A DNA stretch of 64,000 nt from Yersinia thracica (GCF_902170565.1 NZ_CABHXX010000095.1:186001-250000), one strand, 5' to 3'. Positions 1 through 9,814 are shown, counted from the stretch's first letter. The notes: a model not told the origin generated them from the sequence alone. Translations and numbers: made by a program.

Positions 1-534
1 CTGAACGCCAGCGGCACAAGCCGTGACTGGCGCACCAATCGGCCCTTTGAAATGATGTTTGATGGAGACATGACCGGCGGCCAGATTCACCAGGAATGAG
101 GGCACGGTGAAAGGGGATAGGCGCTTTGGCCCACGGCTATCCGTGGTGCGCACCGCATTGGCGATGGAGGGAAAACCACCAATACCCGAACCAATGATGG
201 TCGCGGTGCGTTCTTGTTTTTCTTCATTATCGGCTTGCCAGCCAGCGTGGGCAATAGCTTCATCTGCCGCGGCCATAGCAAATTCAATAAAGCGATCCAT
301 TTTCTTTTGATCTTTCGGCGCAACAGCTTTGTCAGGATCAAAGCCAGCTTCAGGATCGTCTGCAATTGTGGGGACTTGCCCACCAATTTTTGCCGGTAAA
401 TCATCTACAATTTCGTCTGGTAGAACACGGATACCCGATTGCCCTGCCAACAAACGCTGCCACACAGCATCGATACCGCAGCCTAATGGGGAAACCACAC
501 CCATTCCTGTAATTACTACACGGCGCATATTCAT
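1..534 (-). CDS. Beta-ketoacyl-ACP synthase II-like protein (FabF family), partial at window edge
   Basis: The first 178 codons of a condensing enzyme that continues past the left edge. It should condense malonyl-ACP with an acyl-ACP in the cytoplasm. Visible: the N-terminal MRRVVITGMGVVSPLG typical of KAS II, the LLAGQSGI segment, KDQKKMDRFI, the IIGSGIGG loop, and at the edge TACAAG, which holds the catalytic cysteine. The start at 534 is preceded by AAGGA at good spacing and forms a TAATG overlap with the upstream hxlR-type gene, so the two are translationally coupled. The sequence (for example VDDLPAKIGGQVP) looks less like the housekeeping E. coli FabF and more like a paralogue with a dedicated job; that is an impression from memory. 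Not expected at this place in E. coli, where rmf follows fabA. Confidence 0.85.
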   Translation of the reverse strand, partial: MNMRRVVITGMGVVSPLGCGIDAVWQRLLAGQSGIRVLPDEIVDDLPAKIGGQVPTIADDPEAGFDPDKAVAPKDQKKMDRFIEFAMAAADEAIAHAGWQADNEEKQERTATIIGSGIGGFPSIANAVRTTDSRGPKRLSPFTVPSFLVNLAAGHVSIKHHFKGPIGAPVTACAAGVQ

Positions 535-1076
535 TATTTTTCCTTTGGAGACTCAATTGAATGGGGGGAATGCCTGGCACTGGCTAAGTTTTTCTCACGC
601 ATCAATGCCAACCGTTTATTAATTATATCGCTCCTGACCGAACCTGCCGCGAGGGTGACGTCCTCTGCACGGATAGGTCGTTGGGTAGCATTGTCCAGTA
701 ATATGGGTTCGACAGGGGCACCGCTACGGCGATCTGTGAGTATGGCTGCGGGGCCATTCGGCGCAAAATGTTGATTACCCCAATGAAACAAAGCAGCTAT
801 CACCGGGAAGAAATCATTACCACGTTCAGTCAATAAGTATTCATAGCGGGCGGGGCGAGAATGATAAAGCCGTTTCTGCAAGATGCCACTTTCCACCAAA
901 TACTTTAGACGGCGGGTGAGAATAGTGGGTGAAAGCTGCAAACTTTGCTGAAATTCATCAAACCGTGTTAATCCCTGAAAAGCATCACGGATGATCAGTA
1001 TGCTCCACCATTCGCCTACCCGTTCGAGAGAACGCGCCACCGGGCAGGGCATATCTTGAAAGTGAGTTCTTTGCAT
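534..1076 (-). CDS. HxlR-family winged-helix transcriptional regulator
   Basis: A 180-residue regulator. The N-terminal 110 residues carry the HxlR signature: CPVARSLERVGEWWSILIIRDAFQGLTRFDEFQQ, then the recognition region SPTILTRRLKYL and the wing GILQKRLYHSRPARYEYLLTERG, given here as separate short pieces of one domain. The C-terminal 70 residues are a family-variable extension. The start at 1076 is chosen because AGGAG lies just upstream; an in-frame ATG at 1121 lacks one. It is the first gene of a two-gene operon with the FabF-like gene (TAATG junction). A perfect 27 bp inverted repeat lies 59 bp before the start and is the likely autoregulatory operator. HxlR proteins often sense redox-active or electrophilic compounds; the ligand here is unknown. 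Confidence 0.85.
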   Translation of the reverse strand: MQRTHFQDMPCPVARSLERVGEWWSILIIRDAFQGLTRFDEFQQSLQLSPTILTRRLKYLVESGILQKRLYHSRPARYEYLLTERGNDFFPVIAALFHWGNQHFAPNGPAAILTDRRSGAPVEPILLDNATQRPIRAEDVTLAAGSVRSDIINKRLALMREKNLASARHSPHSIESPKEK

Positions 1077-1134
1077 ATCACTCCTCGGATGATTTTTGTG
1101 GGCAGAGAGAACGGTTGCCAAAGCTAAATATTTT

Positions 1135-1161
1135 CAGTAACTACATTTATTGTAGTTACTG
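1135..1161. promoter_or_regulatory. Perfect inverted repeat, probable HxlR-family operator
   Basis: CAGTAACTACA, a 5 nt spacer, then TGTAGTTACTG: both 11 bp arms match perfectly. It sits upstream of the HxlR-type gene and between that operon and fabA, whose terminator-like hairpin lies 50 bp away. HxlR-family operators commonly contain GTA-type half-sites in this form, so autoregulation is a reasonable inference. Confidence 0.7.
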
Positions 1162-1211
1162 GTGTTTAAAAAAATGCCATTGGCATCATAACCATTGGCA
1201 TCATAAGAAGT

Positions 1212-1237
1212 GTGCAGGGGATTAACAGCCCCTGCAC
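1212..1237 (-). terminator. Hairpin downstream of fabA
   Basis: GTGCAGGGG and CCCCTGCAC form a 9 bp stem with an 8 nt loop, starting 9 bp after the fabA stop codon. There is no long T-run, so termination may be weak or the hairpin may protect the mRNA end. Beside it a 14-base unit ending in GGCATCATAA occurs twice in tandem (about 1183-1209). Confidence 0.5.
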
Positions 1238-1245
1238 CAGAAATA

Positions 1246-1764
1246 TTAGAAAGCAGCAGTGTCTTTAAACAGGCCAACTTTCAGGTCGGTGGCGGTATAA
1301 ATGACTTTGCCATCAACTAATACTTCACCATCAGCCACACCCATAATCAGTTTACGCATAATAATGCGTTTAAAATTAATACGATATGTCACTTTCTTAG
1401 CATCTGGCAGAACTTGCCCGGTAAATTTCACTTCACCGACACCGAGTGCGCGGCCTTTGCCTTCGCCACCCAACCAGCCAAGATAGAAACCAACCAATTG
1501 CCACATCGCATCAAGGCCCAGGCAACCAGGCATTACCGGGTCACCAATAAAGTGGCAACCGAAGAACCATAGGTCCGGATTAATATCCAGTTCCGCTTCC
1601 ACATAACCTTTGCCATAGGTGCCGCCGTCTTCTGTCATTTTGACGACACGGTCCATCATTAACATATTGCCTGCTGGCAATGGTGGACCGCCAGCGCCAA
1701 ACAGCTCGCCACGGCCTGATGCTTCAAGGTCTTCTTTTGTATAGGATTCGCGTTTATCTACCAT
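1246..1764 (-). CDS. fabA: 3-hydroxyacyl-[acyl-carrier-protein] dehydratase/isomerase FabA
   Basis: 172 residues, the full family length. FabA dehydrates 3-hydroxydecanoyl-ACP and isomerises the trans-2 product to cis-3, the branch point for unsaturated fatty acids. Visible: [22 protein letters not shown], the active-site histidine in [22 protein letters not shown] (split here into its known HFxGDPVMPG core), and the aspartate helix in GLDAMW. The start [13 protein letters not shown] matches E. coli FabA. It lies downstream of lonH on the same strand, as in E. coli, and a FabR-type palindrome lies 39 bp before the start. Confidence 0.98.
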   Translation of the reverse strand: MVDKRESYTKEDLEASGRGELFGAGGPPLPAGNMLMMDRVVKMTEDGGTYGKGYVEAELDINPDLWFFGCHFIGDPVMPGCLGLDAMWQLVGFYLGWLGGEGKGRALGVGEVKFTGQVLPDAKKVTYRINFKRIIMRKLIMGVADGEVLVDGKVIYTATDLKVGLFKDTAAF

Positions 1765-1802
1765 GTTCTCAGTAAGCCTTATTTTAATGAAGTGCGTACA
1801 AT

Positions 1803-1820
1803 AGCGTACACCTGTACGCT
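1803..1820. promoter_or_regulatory. FabR-type operator of fabA
   Basis: AGCGTACA-CC-TGTACGCT is an 18 bp perfect palindrome and fits the AGCGTACAnnTGTACGCT pattern known for FabR sites at fabA and fabB. It lies in the fabA promoter region, 39 bp before the start codon, consistent with repression in response to unsaturated acyl-ACP. Confidence 0.8.
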
Positions 1821-1832
1821 GAACAAGTCCGA

Positions 1833-3605
1833 TCAGCCCTGGTTAAACCAGTTCAGCCAGCGTAATGGCCATGGCCAACGGTGTCTGTCTTGCGGATTGA
1901 CTTGTGAGATTCGCTCTTGAATTATACCCAATAAGCTAGGTTGTTGCTCATCGGCATAAACCACACCGGTTAACAACGGTAATGCCTCTGCGGCGGTATC
2001 AACAGCCCATAAATGGAACTGGCCTTGCTGCACGGCATCAATCACCGCTTGATTCAAGCATAAATGACGGACATTAGTGGCAGGTAAAATAACCCCCTGA
2101 TTGCCCGTTAGCCCGCGGCGCTGACAAGCTTCGAAGAAACCTTCGATCTTTTCATTCACACCACCAATAGGCTGCACATTACCAAATTGGTCAACAGAAC
2201 CTGTGACGGCGATTTGCTGATTGATTGGCTGCTGTGAAAGGGCGCTGATCAGCGCGCAAAGTTCTGCCAGTGAAGCACTGTCGCCGTCAACCTCGCCATA
2301 AGATTGCTCGAAAACAATCGAGGCAGAGAAGGGCAGCGGCTGATCAAGCTCCAGTTCTGAAATCAAGAACGCCTGCATAATCATCATGCCTTTAGCATGA
2401 ATATTACCGCCTAACTCAGCTTTACGTTCCACATCAACAAATTCGCCATCACCTAAATGGACCACACAACTGATACGCGCGGGTTCACCAAAGGCGTAAG
2501 GATGGCCTGGATATTCCAATACTGACAGGCCATTAATCTGGCCGACAACCTGACCTTCGGTTTCAATCAGAATTTGTCCCAACTCTATTTCATCTTGCAT
2601 CCGTTCAGCGAGGTAACTATTACGCCAATCGCGGGCGTTCAGCGCAACTTCTAGCGTATTGGCTGTGATGGTGTCCTCTTCGGCATAGAGTGCGGCCTCT
2701 GCCAGTTGGCTAGTCAGCCATTGCGGGCATAACGGCAGGCTTCCTTGATCACCGCTGTAACGCACCGCCTGACGGAATAGTACCGGCCAGGCATCAGCAG
2801 ATAACGAAGGCAACTGTTTCTGTTGCAAAAGTGAATTAATATAGCCGCACCACAATGTCATGCCATCAATATCGACCAGCGGCAACTCGACTTCGAACTC
2901 GCCATAAATAGCCAATTCACCCAGTTCAGGTTCCATATCGTGGAAATCAGCCAAACCAAGACGATCGCCCACCAGAATCAAGCGCAGATCCAGTGGCATT
3001 GAGGGGATATGTACCGGCAGAGGACGGGTTTCATCAGGCGACAGCCAGTCAAAGCGCTGTTGAGCTATCATCTGTTTCAGGCGCAGCCACATCAAAGGTT
3101 GAGCTTGTAATGCCCGTACCGACAAGATCAATACACCGCCATTAGCTTGATGCACTAAGCCGGGTTGTAGATTTATTTGATCTTTATGCCATCTGACACA
3201 ACCAAACAGTTGTTCGGGTTCGACCCATTCTTGGTAGAGACAGCGCGAAACCGCCGCAAATGGCTCGTCACCGCGTTGAGCTGGTTGCCAACTGACCTGG
3301 TGTCCATGCACGAGGTAGTCTCCGCCAAACAGGGCTGAAGCATCAGGTTGGAGCTCTTTAACAGCTTGAGCGATCAATGCCAGATATTCAGTACTTTCCT
3401 GTGCTTTGATCAACATAAAACGCGGACGTGACTGTGGATGACAGAATAACGTCATGCCATTTTCGAGCCGCGGTTGAATCGCCGAAAAAGAAACAGGCTC
3501 CAACTGGGAGGCTGTAGCAAATAACGCTTCATATGGCGCTGTGTTCGGCAGCAGCGACTGCCATTCAAGTCTGTTATTGGTCAAAGTGATAGATGCAATC
3601 GTCAA
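1833..3605 (-). CDS. lonH: Lon-like protease LonH (YcbZ)
   Basis: 590 residues, colinear with E. coli YcbZ. The C-terminal third is a Lon-type serine/lysine protease domain: [19 protein letters not shown] carries the catalytic serine, and [22 protein letters not shown] carries the catalytic lysine (quoted as the known motif cores DGDSAS and NEKIEG). The N-terminal part holds the [13 protein letters not shown] segment but no good Walker A, as in the family. Start is a TTG giving MTIASITL, which aligns with MTITKLAW in E. coli; the ribosome-binding site is poor. It precedes fabA on the same strand and is divergent from matP. The physiological substrate is not established. Confidence 0.9.
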   Translation of the reverse strand: MTIASITLTNNRLEWQSLLPNTAPYEALFATASQLEPVSFSAIQPRLENGMTLFCHPQSRPRFMLIKAQESTEYLALIAQAVKELQPDASALFGGDYLVHGHQVSWQPAQRGDEPFAAVSRCLYQEWVEPEQLFGCVRWHKDQINLQPGLVHQANGGVLILSVRALQAQPLMWLRLKQMIAQQRFDWLSPDETRPLPVHIPSMPLDLRLILVGDRLGLADFHDMEPELGELAIYGEFEVELPLVDIDGMTLWCGYINSLLQQKQLPSLSADAWPVLFRQAVRYSGDQGSLPLCPQWLTSQLAEAALYAEEDTITANTLEVALNARDWRNSYLAERMQDEIELGQILIETEGQVVGQINGLSVLEYPGHPYAFGEPARISCVVHLGDGEFVDVERKAELGGNIHAKGMMIMQAFLISELELDQPLPFSASIVFEQSYGEVDGDSASLAELCALISALSQQPINQQIAVTGSVDQFGNVQPIGGVNEKIEGFFEACQRRGLTGNQGVILPATNVRHLCLNQAVIDAVQQGQFHLWAVDTAAEALPLLTGVVYADEQQPSLLGIIQERISQVNPQDRHRWPWPLRWLNWFNQG

Positions 3606-3794
3606 AAAGGGAAAGGGCGATTATACAAGAATAAAGCAGGCTGCATATATGTAGAGTAGCAGTTGGTGGCAAGGAGTAGGATATCGGCAGTATTCCGTAC
3701 AAAAAACAATCTAATCATGTGCTTTTAGTAGGGTGAAATTCTGCGTAAAACTGTTATGCTTAAGTTAAGTTACACGGTCACTAAAGAGCTATCT

Positions 3795-4250
3795 ATGAAA
3801 TATCAGCAACTGGAAAATCTGGAAAGCGGTTGGAAGTGGGCCTATTTGGTTAAAAAACACCGTGAAGGTGAAGCCATTACCCGCCATATAGAAAACAGTG
3901 CGGCTCAGGATGCGGTAGAGCAGTTGATGAAGCTGGAAAGTGAACCTGTGAAAGTGTTGGAGTGGATTGATGTTCACATGAATGTGCAATTGGCTAACAG
4001 GATGAAGCAGACTATCCGGGCCAGGCGTAAGCGGCATTTTAATGCGGAGCATCAACATACCCGCAAGAAATCAATCGATCTGGAGTTTTTGGTGTGGCAA
4101 CGTTTGGCGGCCTTAGCAAGGCGTAGAGGCAATACTCTGTCAGAGACTGTTGTTCAGTTAATTGAAGATGCCGAACGTAAAGAGAAATATAAAAGCCAGA
4201 TGTCATCTTTGAAACAGGACTTACAGGATATTCTCAGTAAAGACATTTGA
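3795..4250 (+). CDS. matP: Macrodomain Ter organiser MatP
   Basis: 151 residues. MatP binds matS sites in the terminus region and organises the Ter macrodomain through tetramerisation and contact with ZapB. Visible: the N-terminal four-helix region beginning [21 protein letters not shown] and the C-terminal ribbon-helix-helix/coiled coil around [23 protein letters not shown] (only landmarks quoted). The start at 3795 matches the E. coli N terminus; an upstream in-frame ATG at 3756 would add 13 unlikely residues. Divergent from lonH and convergent with ompA, the E. coli order. Confidence 0.96.
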   Translation: MKYQQLENLESGWKWAYLVKKHREGEAITRHIENSAAQDAVEQLMKLESEPVKVLEWIDVHMNVQLANRMKQTIRARRKRHFNAEHQHTRKKSIDLEFLVWQRLAALARRRGNTLSETVVQLIEDAERKEKYKSQMSSLKQDLQDILSKDI

Positions 4251-4338
4251 TATGAATGGGTATAAATCAATACTAACGCCGCTAAAATACTACAATTAAG
4301 AAAACAGGATATAACTCGATTTTTCTTAATTGCATGAT

Positions 4339-4367
4339 AAAAAAAACCCCGCAATGCGGGGTTTTTT
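4339..4367. terminator. Bidirectional intrinsic terminator between matP and ompA
   Basis: CCCCGC-AAT-GCGGGG with an A-run on the left and a T-run on the right. It lies between the convergent matP and ompA genes and can end both transcripts. Confidence 0.9.
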
Positions 4368-4382
4368 ACGAAAGCAGTAAAC

Positions 4383-5435
4383 TTAAGCCTGTGGCTGAGT
4401 TACAACTTCTTTGTAGCCTTTAACTTCGATCTCTACGCGACGATCTGGTGCAAGGCACTCAATCAGAGCAGCACGTGGTTTCACGTTGTCACAGGTGTTG
4501 CCTGTAACTGGGTTTGCTTGGCCTTCACCGCGAGCGGTGATTTTGTCAGCAGGGATACCTTTAGAAACCAGGTAATCACGCACGCTGTCAGCACGACGCT
4601 GAGACAGAGCTAAGTTAGGAGCTGGTTGACCAATACGGTCAGCGAAGCCCAGAACAACTACAGAACCGTCTTTAGGATCGATAGAGCTCAGCTGTGAATA
4701 CAGTTGATCCAGAGCTTGCTGGCCTTCTGCTTTCAGAGTTGACTTGTTGAAAGCGAACAGCACGTCTGATTTCAGAGTGAAACGCTTAGTGTCAACAACT
4801 GGAGCTGGTGCTGGTGCTGGAGCGATTGGAGCTACAGCATCTTCCTGACCGAAACGGTAAGAAACACCTACGCTCAGCATGCCGTTGTCTGGACGAGCAC
4901 CAACGGTAGCTTTATCACCGATGTTGCTAACCCATTGGTATTCCATACGGGTTGCCCAGTTCTTAGTCCATGCGTATTCAGCACCCAGAGCTACCAATGG
5001 AGAAACACCGGTGTCATGAGCACTATAACGTGCGCCATCAATAGAACCATCGGTATCTGCACGCCATACCATACCACCCAGACGAGTGTACAGGTCCAGA
5101 TCTTGAGCTACTGGATAGCTCAGTTTAGCAGCCAATTGGACGCCTTGAGCTTTGAATGCGCCATTGTTAGTGTCGCCTTTGTAAGGCATACGGCCAAGCC
5201 AGTCGTATCCCATTTCAAAGCCGAGGTATTGGTTTGCTTGGTAACCCAAGAACGCACCAGCACCTACTTGGTCTTTATGAGTAGGACCGTCATTGTTAAT
5301 GATGGAACCTGTGTCTTGGAACTGAGACCAACCCAGTTTACCACCGGTGTACCAGGTGTTATCTTTCGGTGCGGCTTGCGCTACTGTAGCGAAACCAGCC
5401 AGTGCCACTGCTAATGCGATAGCTGTCTTTTTCAT
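4383..5435 (-). CDS. ompA: Outer membrane protein OmpA
   Basis: 350 residues. The signal peptide [21 protein letters not shown] is cleaved before APKDNTW. Residues about 22-195 form the eight-stranded barrel; a proline/alanine linker (APAPAPAP) follows; the last 130 residues are the periplasmic peptidoglycan-binding OmpA domain with [33 protein letters not shown] and the paired cysteines ([13 protein letters not shown]). The known pattern NxxLSxxRAxxVxxxL is intact. Codon use is that of a highly expressed gene. Start 5435 is the signal-peptide methionine. The long upstream leader fits the stabilising 5' untranslated region known for ompA. Confidence 0.98.
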   Translation of the reverse strand: MKKTAIALAVALAGFATVAQAAPKDNTWYTGGKLGWSQFQDTGSIINNDGPTHKDQVGAGAFLGYQANQYLGFEMGYDWLGRMPYKGDTNNGAFKAQGVQLAAKLSYPVAQDLDLYTRLGGMVWRADTDGSIDGARYSAHDTGVSPLVALGAEYAWTKNWATRMEYQWVSNIGDKATVGARPDNGMLSVGVSYRFGQEDAVAPIAPAPAPAPVVDTKRFTLKSDVLFAFNKSTLKAEGQQALDQLYSQLSSIDPKDGSVVVLGFADRIGQPAPNLALSQRRADSVRDYLVSKGIPADKITARGEGQANPVTGNTCDNVKPRAALIECLAPDRRVEIEVKGYKEVVTQPQA

Positions 5436-5792
5436 TTTACGCCTCGTTATCATCCAAATAGGCAATGAGCTTTAAAAGCTAAGCCCTTGGTTAAAATTCT
5501 TCGTCAAGGTTTTAACGCTCCCGTTAATTACGCTGCCAGTATAATTTGGCGTTTTAGAGCAACCTTGGCGATGTAAAGTCTACAACGTGGCGAGAAAGTT
5601 ACAAGTGTGATGTGATATTCTGACTGAAAAAAAACCGAAATTGTGCATAATCTTTAACGATTTAGCCGTAAAAAGGCTCTTTTTGTAGACGTTATTTTCT
5701 GCTGTAAGCCGCATTCTGACTCGCTTTATGTCGATTTATCAGGAGTAATCCCTAAATATTGTAATAATTCATGGGATAAATCCTAAATTTAC
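5436..5792. other. ompA leader and promoter region
   Basis: A 357 bp AT-rich gap between ompA and sulA. It should hold the ompA promoter and its long leader. No protein-coding gene is apparent. A short AGCC/GGCT hairpin followed by CTTTTT near 5664-5684 reads in the plus direction but has only four base pairs, so I do not call it a terminator. Confidence 0.5.
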
Positions 5793-6299
5793 TTAATGAT
5801 ACAAAGAAGAATGAATTTTTAACGTTGCGCACTGTCCTTGAGCGAGTTTTGTGTCATCTAAAGGACGCATAACAAACCCATAAGCATTCCCTAACTTTGC
5901 GGCCAAACGCAATCTGATGCGGTCATTTTCTGACAACTCGGGTAGCCAACCAAGAACGACACTGTAGTTTCCTGTTAGTAACGCTTTTTCCATCGCATCA
6001 ACAGTTGATAATGGATTAATTTGCCTCGCCTGAACGACCTTAGTTATTGGTAGCCCCGATTGCTGAAGCCATAAACGGCTCAATTTCTGTTGTGGCGTTA
6101 GCCATAGGAGCCATCGAGATTGTTTACCGAGCTGTTGTAATAAAGGAAGCAATAATTGCGCTACAGTAGGCTGGTTTTCACTGTACACAAGTTCACTGAT
6201 AAGGCCACTATCCGTTTGAGTATCAACTCGTTGCGGTGCATCACGGGTAACAAGAGAATGATGATTAGCATTATAAGGTTTTAGTGATTGAGTACGCAT
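5793..6299 (-). CDS. sulA: SOS cell division inhibitor SulA
   Basis: 168 residues. SulA binds FtsZ and blocks septum formation during the SOS response; Lon degrades it. The family core is seen in [23 protein letters not shown] (partial quote) and in the central [17 protein letters not shown] region, and the protein ends in the SSLYH tail, close to the Lon-recognition end of E. coli SulA. Start 6299 gives [10 protein letters not shown] as in the family. A perfect LexA box sits 23 bp before the start. Neighbours ompA and sxy are the same as in E. coli. Confidence 0.95.
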   Translation of the reverse strand: MRTQSLKPYNANHHSLVTRDAPQRVDTQTDSGLISELVYSENQPTVAQLLLPLLQQLGKQSRWLLWLTPQQKLSRLWLQQSGLPITKVVQARQINPLSTVDAMEKALLTGNYSVVLGWLPELSENDRIRLRLAAKLGNAYGFVMRPLDDTKLAQGQCATLKIHSSLYH

Positions 6300-6321
6300 T
6301 ATGAACCTCGCCTGTAGTGTG

Positions 6322-6337
6322 CTGTATGCATATACAG
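6322..6337. promoter_or_regulatory. LexA box of sulA
   Basis: CTGTATGCATATACAG fits CTGT-N8-ACAG exactly and lies just upstream of sulA, so sulA is under direct LexA control. Confidence 0.95.
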
Positions 6338-6528
6338 TAGTCACTGTTTGTTCGAAGATCAACTAAATTTTTACAAGATGCTTCGCATTATTGTGATGAA
6401 AATACATGAAAACCGATTTTGTGTTTGGCTCTGTTATCCATATTGCGTATTTTCTAATTAGTTGTTCCTCTTACACTTATTACAACTGGATAGGGACGTT
6501 GGATCGGATTTTTACTAAAGGAGTAGTG

Positions 6529-7164
6529 ATGAAAAACATATCAGAGAATAAGATAAGACAAGCACAGAATCGCTTTGATTTTTTAGGGGAAATTACAGCT
6601 CGCTCACAATTTGGCGGTTATGGGTTGCTAGCCAATGGCATTATGTTTTCAGTGGTTTCGGAGGGCGAGCTATATTTACGTGCGAATGACAGGGTTGAAA
6701 ATTTATTCCGCGCCAGAGACATGACCAATCTTGTTTATGCCAAACGTGGGCTTCCTATTTTATTGCGTTATTATTGGGTGGACTCTCTCTTATGGGATGA
6801 TGACCTCGCACTACGTCATTTTGTAAAACAGGCCTATCAAGGGGCTAAATCTGAAGTTTTAAGCAAAAAATGCCCGCCAGTTCGTTTGAAAGACTTACCT
6901 AACCTCAGTGCCAGCCTCGAACGACTATTATGGAAAGTCGGTATTAAGAGTGTGGCGGAGTTGAGGCTTGAAGGTGCTAAGCGCTGCTATTTGAAGTTGC
7001 GTACCTTAAAGTGTTCACTTGGCGTGAATGTTTTATTGGCTCTTGCCGGGGCGATCAGTGGCCATCACTATGCTGTGCTACCCCTCATAATGCGCAGTGA
7101 ACTTATTGAATGGTTTGAAATGCATATTCGTACTGTCGGTGTTGCACAATATGAAACAGTATAA
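6529..7164 (+). CDS. sxy: TfoX/Sxy family competence regulator
   Basis: 211 residues. Sxy/TfoX acts with CRP to switch on competence (CRP-S) promoters. The N-terminal TfoX domain contains ARSQFGGYGLLANGIMFSVV and LYLRANDRVENLF; the C-terminal helix-hairpin-helix-like domain contains KDLPNLSASLERLLWKVGIKSV (landmarks only). Start 6529 is chosen because AAAGGAG lies upstream; an in-frame ATG at 6406 would add 41 unconserved residues. Divergent from sulA and convergent with yccS, as in E. coli. Confidence 0.9.
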   Translation: MKNISENKIRQAQNRFDFLGEITARSQFGGYGLLANGIMFSVVSEGELYLRANDRVENLFRARDMTNLVYAKRGLPILLRYYWVDSLLWDDDLALRHFVKQAYQGAKSEVLSKKCPPVRLKDLPNLSASLERLLWKVGIKSVAELRLEGAKRCYLKLRTLKCSLGVNVLLALAGAISGHHYAVLPLIMRSELIEWFEMHIRTVGVAQYETV

Positions 7165-7201
7165 AGAAAGGGCCATCGATAGAAACTGGCCCAAGGTTCA
7201 A

Positions 7202-9337
7202 TTAGCCAGTGTGGCTGATACGTTTATTGAGCTCACTGAGTTCAGGTAATAGTTCAAGCAATAAGCCAATCTGTTGTAATACCAATTGATCTTTGCTCTC
7301 CGGCTCAGGATTACAGCTCTGTAGCCGGGTTGATAAGCCTGCTAACACTTGCGCCATTTTTGTACTGTCGGGTTGTTCTTGCTCAAGTGTACCTTCAACA
7401 TAACAAATAGCATCGTTGAGCAACCTCAGGGTGGTGGTATTGGTCAGCTTTTCACGATGAGCGCCCAGCGCAGATATATAACTCAGCATGGTGTGGTTGA
7501 GGCAAAGTAAACGGAATGCGGCTTCCTGAGTTTCTTTGTTGTTCTTAGGCTCTGCTGACATATTTGAAATGACGGAGGCCAATTCGGCATCGCAATTATG
7601 GGCATCTCGGCGGGCGATACGATAAGGCAAGCTATTATCTTTACCTTGATAATATTGCACTAAGATAGCATCCAGATAACGGCAGTTCGCATTAAGTGTT
7701 CTACGAACCACTGCGGGAAGTTGGCGGAATTTCCAGTCTGGCCAGATAAAACTCACCGCGACCCAGGCAATTGCGCAACCGAGTAGGGTGTCAAACACGC
7801 GGGGTGCAGCAACCTCAAATCCTTCTCCGAGCAAGTTAAAACACAACAAAACCAGCAACGTAATGAACATGGTCGCATGGGCATACTGAACATTGCGGAA
7901 AGCAAAAAACAGCACGCCGGTAATGACAATCAGGATTAACTGACCCTCAATGGAAGGGACAAAATAAAGGATTGGCAGCCCGATAAGGATACCCGCCAAG
8001 GTGCCAATGATACGCAGTGCCAGGCGGCGCCTGGTTGCATTGTAGTTGGGTTGGCAGACAAAAAGGCTGGTCAGTAAAATCCAATAACCGTGTCGCATTC
8101 CGGTCAGTTGAATAAATGCATAACCCACGCAGAGTACCACTGACATGCGGACAGCATGGCGGAAAAGCGCGGATTGTGGGGTCAGATGGCGGCTGATACG
8201 CAATTTTATATCGCTCCATCCGGTGATGCGGTCATCAGATAAGCTGCTTTCAGGTTGCGGGCCTTCAGCGAGGACTTGCTCTGATTCAATCCCTGCTAAT
8301 TGGGCATCAATGGCCCGCAGGTTTTTGAGCAAATGGGAAAGCGCTTTAACTTGCGGCACATGCTCATTTTGGGCTAATTCTCTGGCCAGGGCTGCATCCA
8401 GAAAGGTAAACGCCCGTTCGAAACGCGGGTCATGCTGATATTTCTGTCTCATTAGAATTGATTGCGACAGTTGTACACAAGCTCGGGCTTGCATGCTCAG
8501 CAGACGTTGAAAGCGGAATAACACGTCACTGTAGCGGAATTTTTCGCGCAATATTTGATATTGAACATGGGATGAACTGGCGCGTTCATGAATATCTTGC
8601 GCCACAAAATAATAGTGGAGGGTTCGTCGTGTTTCGCGCTGGCCGCGATCGCCTTTCAGCCGCGTAACCAGTGAGGTTTTGGCTTGATTCAGCATCGAGA
8701 CTAATGTGCTATTGGCCATTGCAACGTCAATAAGCGGCTGATTAACCTCAGATTCAATATCAGGATCAAATAGATTGGCTTTTGCTTCCAGGTATTGAGC
8801 CAGATGTTGATAGCAGCGGGCCAAATTATCCTGTAAGGGGCGGATAGGAAAAATAAGGTGCCCACATAGGGTCAGCACGTTATACCAGACGGCACCGAGT
8901 ATCAGTAGCAAAGGTTGCTGATACCAAATATGGTACATCGAAGTGCCCAACATGGTGTAGATAGCAATTAACAAGGCACCAAAGGCGATAGTGGCATAAC
9001 GTTGGCCTAAGGCGCCCAGCAAGATAAAGCCACAAGTTGAAAAAGTCAGGCCAAGGGCAAAGAGCCAAGGATAAGGAAATAACAGCTCAATAGAGGCTGA
9101 TGCGATAAAAAAGCAAATCAGTGTGATGAATAGATTGCGCAACCGCCCAGCCAAGCGGTCATCAAGATCAGTTAATGCTGCGGCCACGACACCGAGAGTT
9201 AGAGGGATTGTCAGTTTGGGCTGCTCAATCCACCAGGGAACCGCCGTTACACCCACCAACGCGATAAAGATACGAACATGATAAAGCAGGCTGCTATTGT
9301 AAATATAACGGCGTAAACCAGTGACGAAAGTGAGCAC
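7202..9337 (-). CDS. yccS: YccS/YhfK-type inner membrane protein (FUSC family)
   Basis: 711 residues with two blocks of hydrophobic segments (about residues 20-165 and 400-530) separated by a large soluble region, the FUSC layout. The N terminus MLTFVTGLRRYIYNSSLLYHVRIF is the YccS pattern. It begins with GTG at 9337, preceded by GAGG. FUSC proteins are related to aromatic acid efflux components; the substrate of YccS is not known. It overlaps functionally with the next gene: yccF starts 25 bp upstream on the same strand, so yccF-yccS form an operon. The C terminus converges with sxy. Confidence 0.92.
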   Translation of the reverse strand: MLTFVTGLRRYIYNSSLLYHVRIFIALVGVTAVPWWIEQPKLTIPLTLGVVAAALTDLDDRLAGRLRNLFITLICFFIASASIELLFPYPWLFALGLTFSTCGFILLGALGQRYATIAFGALLIAIYTMLGTSMYHIWYQQPLLLILGAVWYNVLTLCGHLIFPIRPLQDNLARCYQHLAQYLEAKANLFDPDIESEVNQPLIDVAMANSTLVSMLNQAKTSLVTRLKGDRGQRETRRTLHYYFVAQDIHERASSSHVQYQILREKFRYSDVLFRFQRLLSMQARACVQLSQSILMRQKYQHDPRFERAFTFLDAALARELAQNEHVPQVKALSHLLKNLRAIDAQLAGIESEQVLAEGPQPESSLSDDRITGWSDIKLRISRHLTPQSALFRHAVRMSVVLCVGYAFIQLTGMRHGYWILLTSLFVCQPNYNATRRRLALRIIGTLAGILIGLPILYFVPSIEGQLILIVITGVLFFAFRNVQYAHATMFITLLVLLCFNLLGEGFEVAAPRVFDTLLGCAIAWVAVSFIWPDWKFRQLPAVVRRTLNANCRYLDAILVQYYQGKDNSLPYRIARRDAHNCDAELASVISNMSAEPKNNKETQEAAFRLLCLNHTMLSYISALGAHREKLTNTTTLRLLNDAICYVEGTLEQEQPDSTKMAQVLAGLSTRLQSCNPEPESKDQLVLQQIGLLLELLPELSELNKRISHTG

Positions 9338-9361
9338 AAAAAACCTCTAAAAACAGAAAAT

Positions 9362-9814
9362 TCAGCGTTGCTGATACTGGCGTTGAGCATTAGCCATTCT
9401 TGCCTGTTGCGCCATTTCGACAGAAACGACACGGCGTCCTACTGGCCATAACGCGATAGCGGCAATCTTAAAATTGGCAATTCCGACGGGAATACCAATT
9501 ATGGTGATACATTGCACAATCCCGGTGGCAATATGTGATAAACATAGCCACCAACCAAATAAAATAAACCAAACGATATTCAGTAAAGAACCGCCGGCGG
9601 ATAACAGAGGATTACTTTTTTCTGGGTATAATTCATTGACATGGATCGCCTCATTGCCATAAGGGAGAAATGATAACTTGGTAATTTCCCAGCAAGAGCG
9701 AGTTAATGGTAAGGTGAAAATCAGCATGACACTGACCACGGTGGCCAATAGCCAGCCCAATGTGGTGAAGAAACCACCTAAAACAAAATTAAGAATATTC
9801 AATACAGTACGCAT
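9362..9814 (-). CDS. yccF: YccF family inner membrane protein
   Basis: 150 residues with about four hydrophobic segments and the doubled YccF motif: LPLTRSCWEITKLSFLPYGN in the first half and a second GIPVGIANFKIAALALWPVG-like segment near residue 115 (read as GIANFKIAAIALWPVG). The function is unknown. First gene of the yccF-yccS operon and divergent from helD, the conserved arrangement. Confidence 0.92.
   Translation of the reverse strand: MRTVLNILNFVLGGFFTTLGWLLATVVSVMLIFTLPLTRSCWEITKLSFLPYGNEAIHVNELYPEKSNPLLSAGGSLLNIVWFILFGWWLCLSHIATGIVQCITIIGIPVGIANFKIAAIALWPVGRRVVSVEMAQQARMANAQRQYQQR

Noticed and set aside
5664-5684. Plus-strand hairpin plus T-run between ompA and sulA, possible small RNA end
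   Set aside because: Only a four base pair stem and no promoter-like element; too weak to call.
7170-7192. GGGCCA/TGGCCC hairpin between sxy and yccS as terminator
   Set aside because: Six base pairs with an 11 nt loop and no T-run; cannot be separated from chance.
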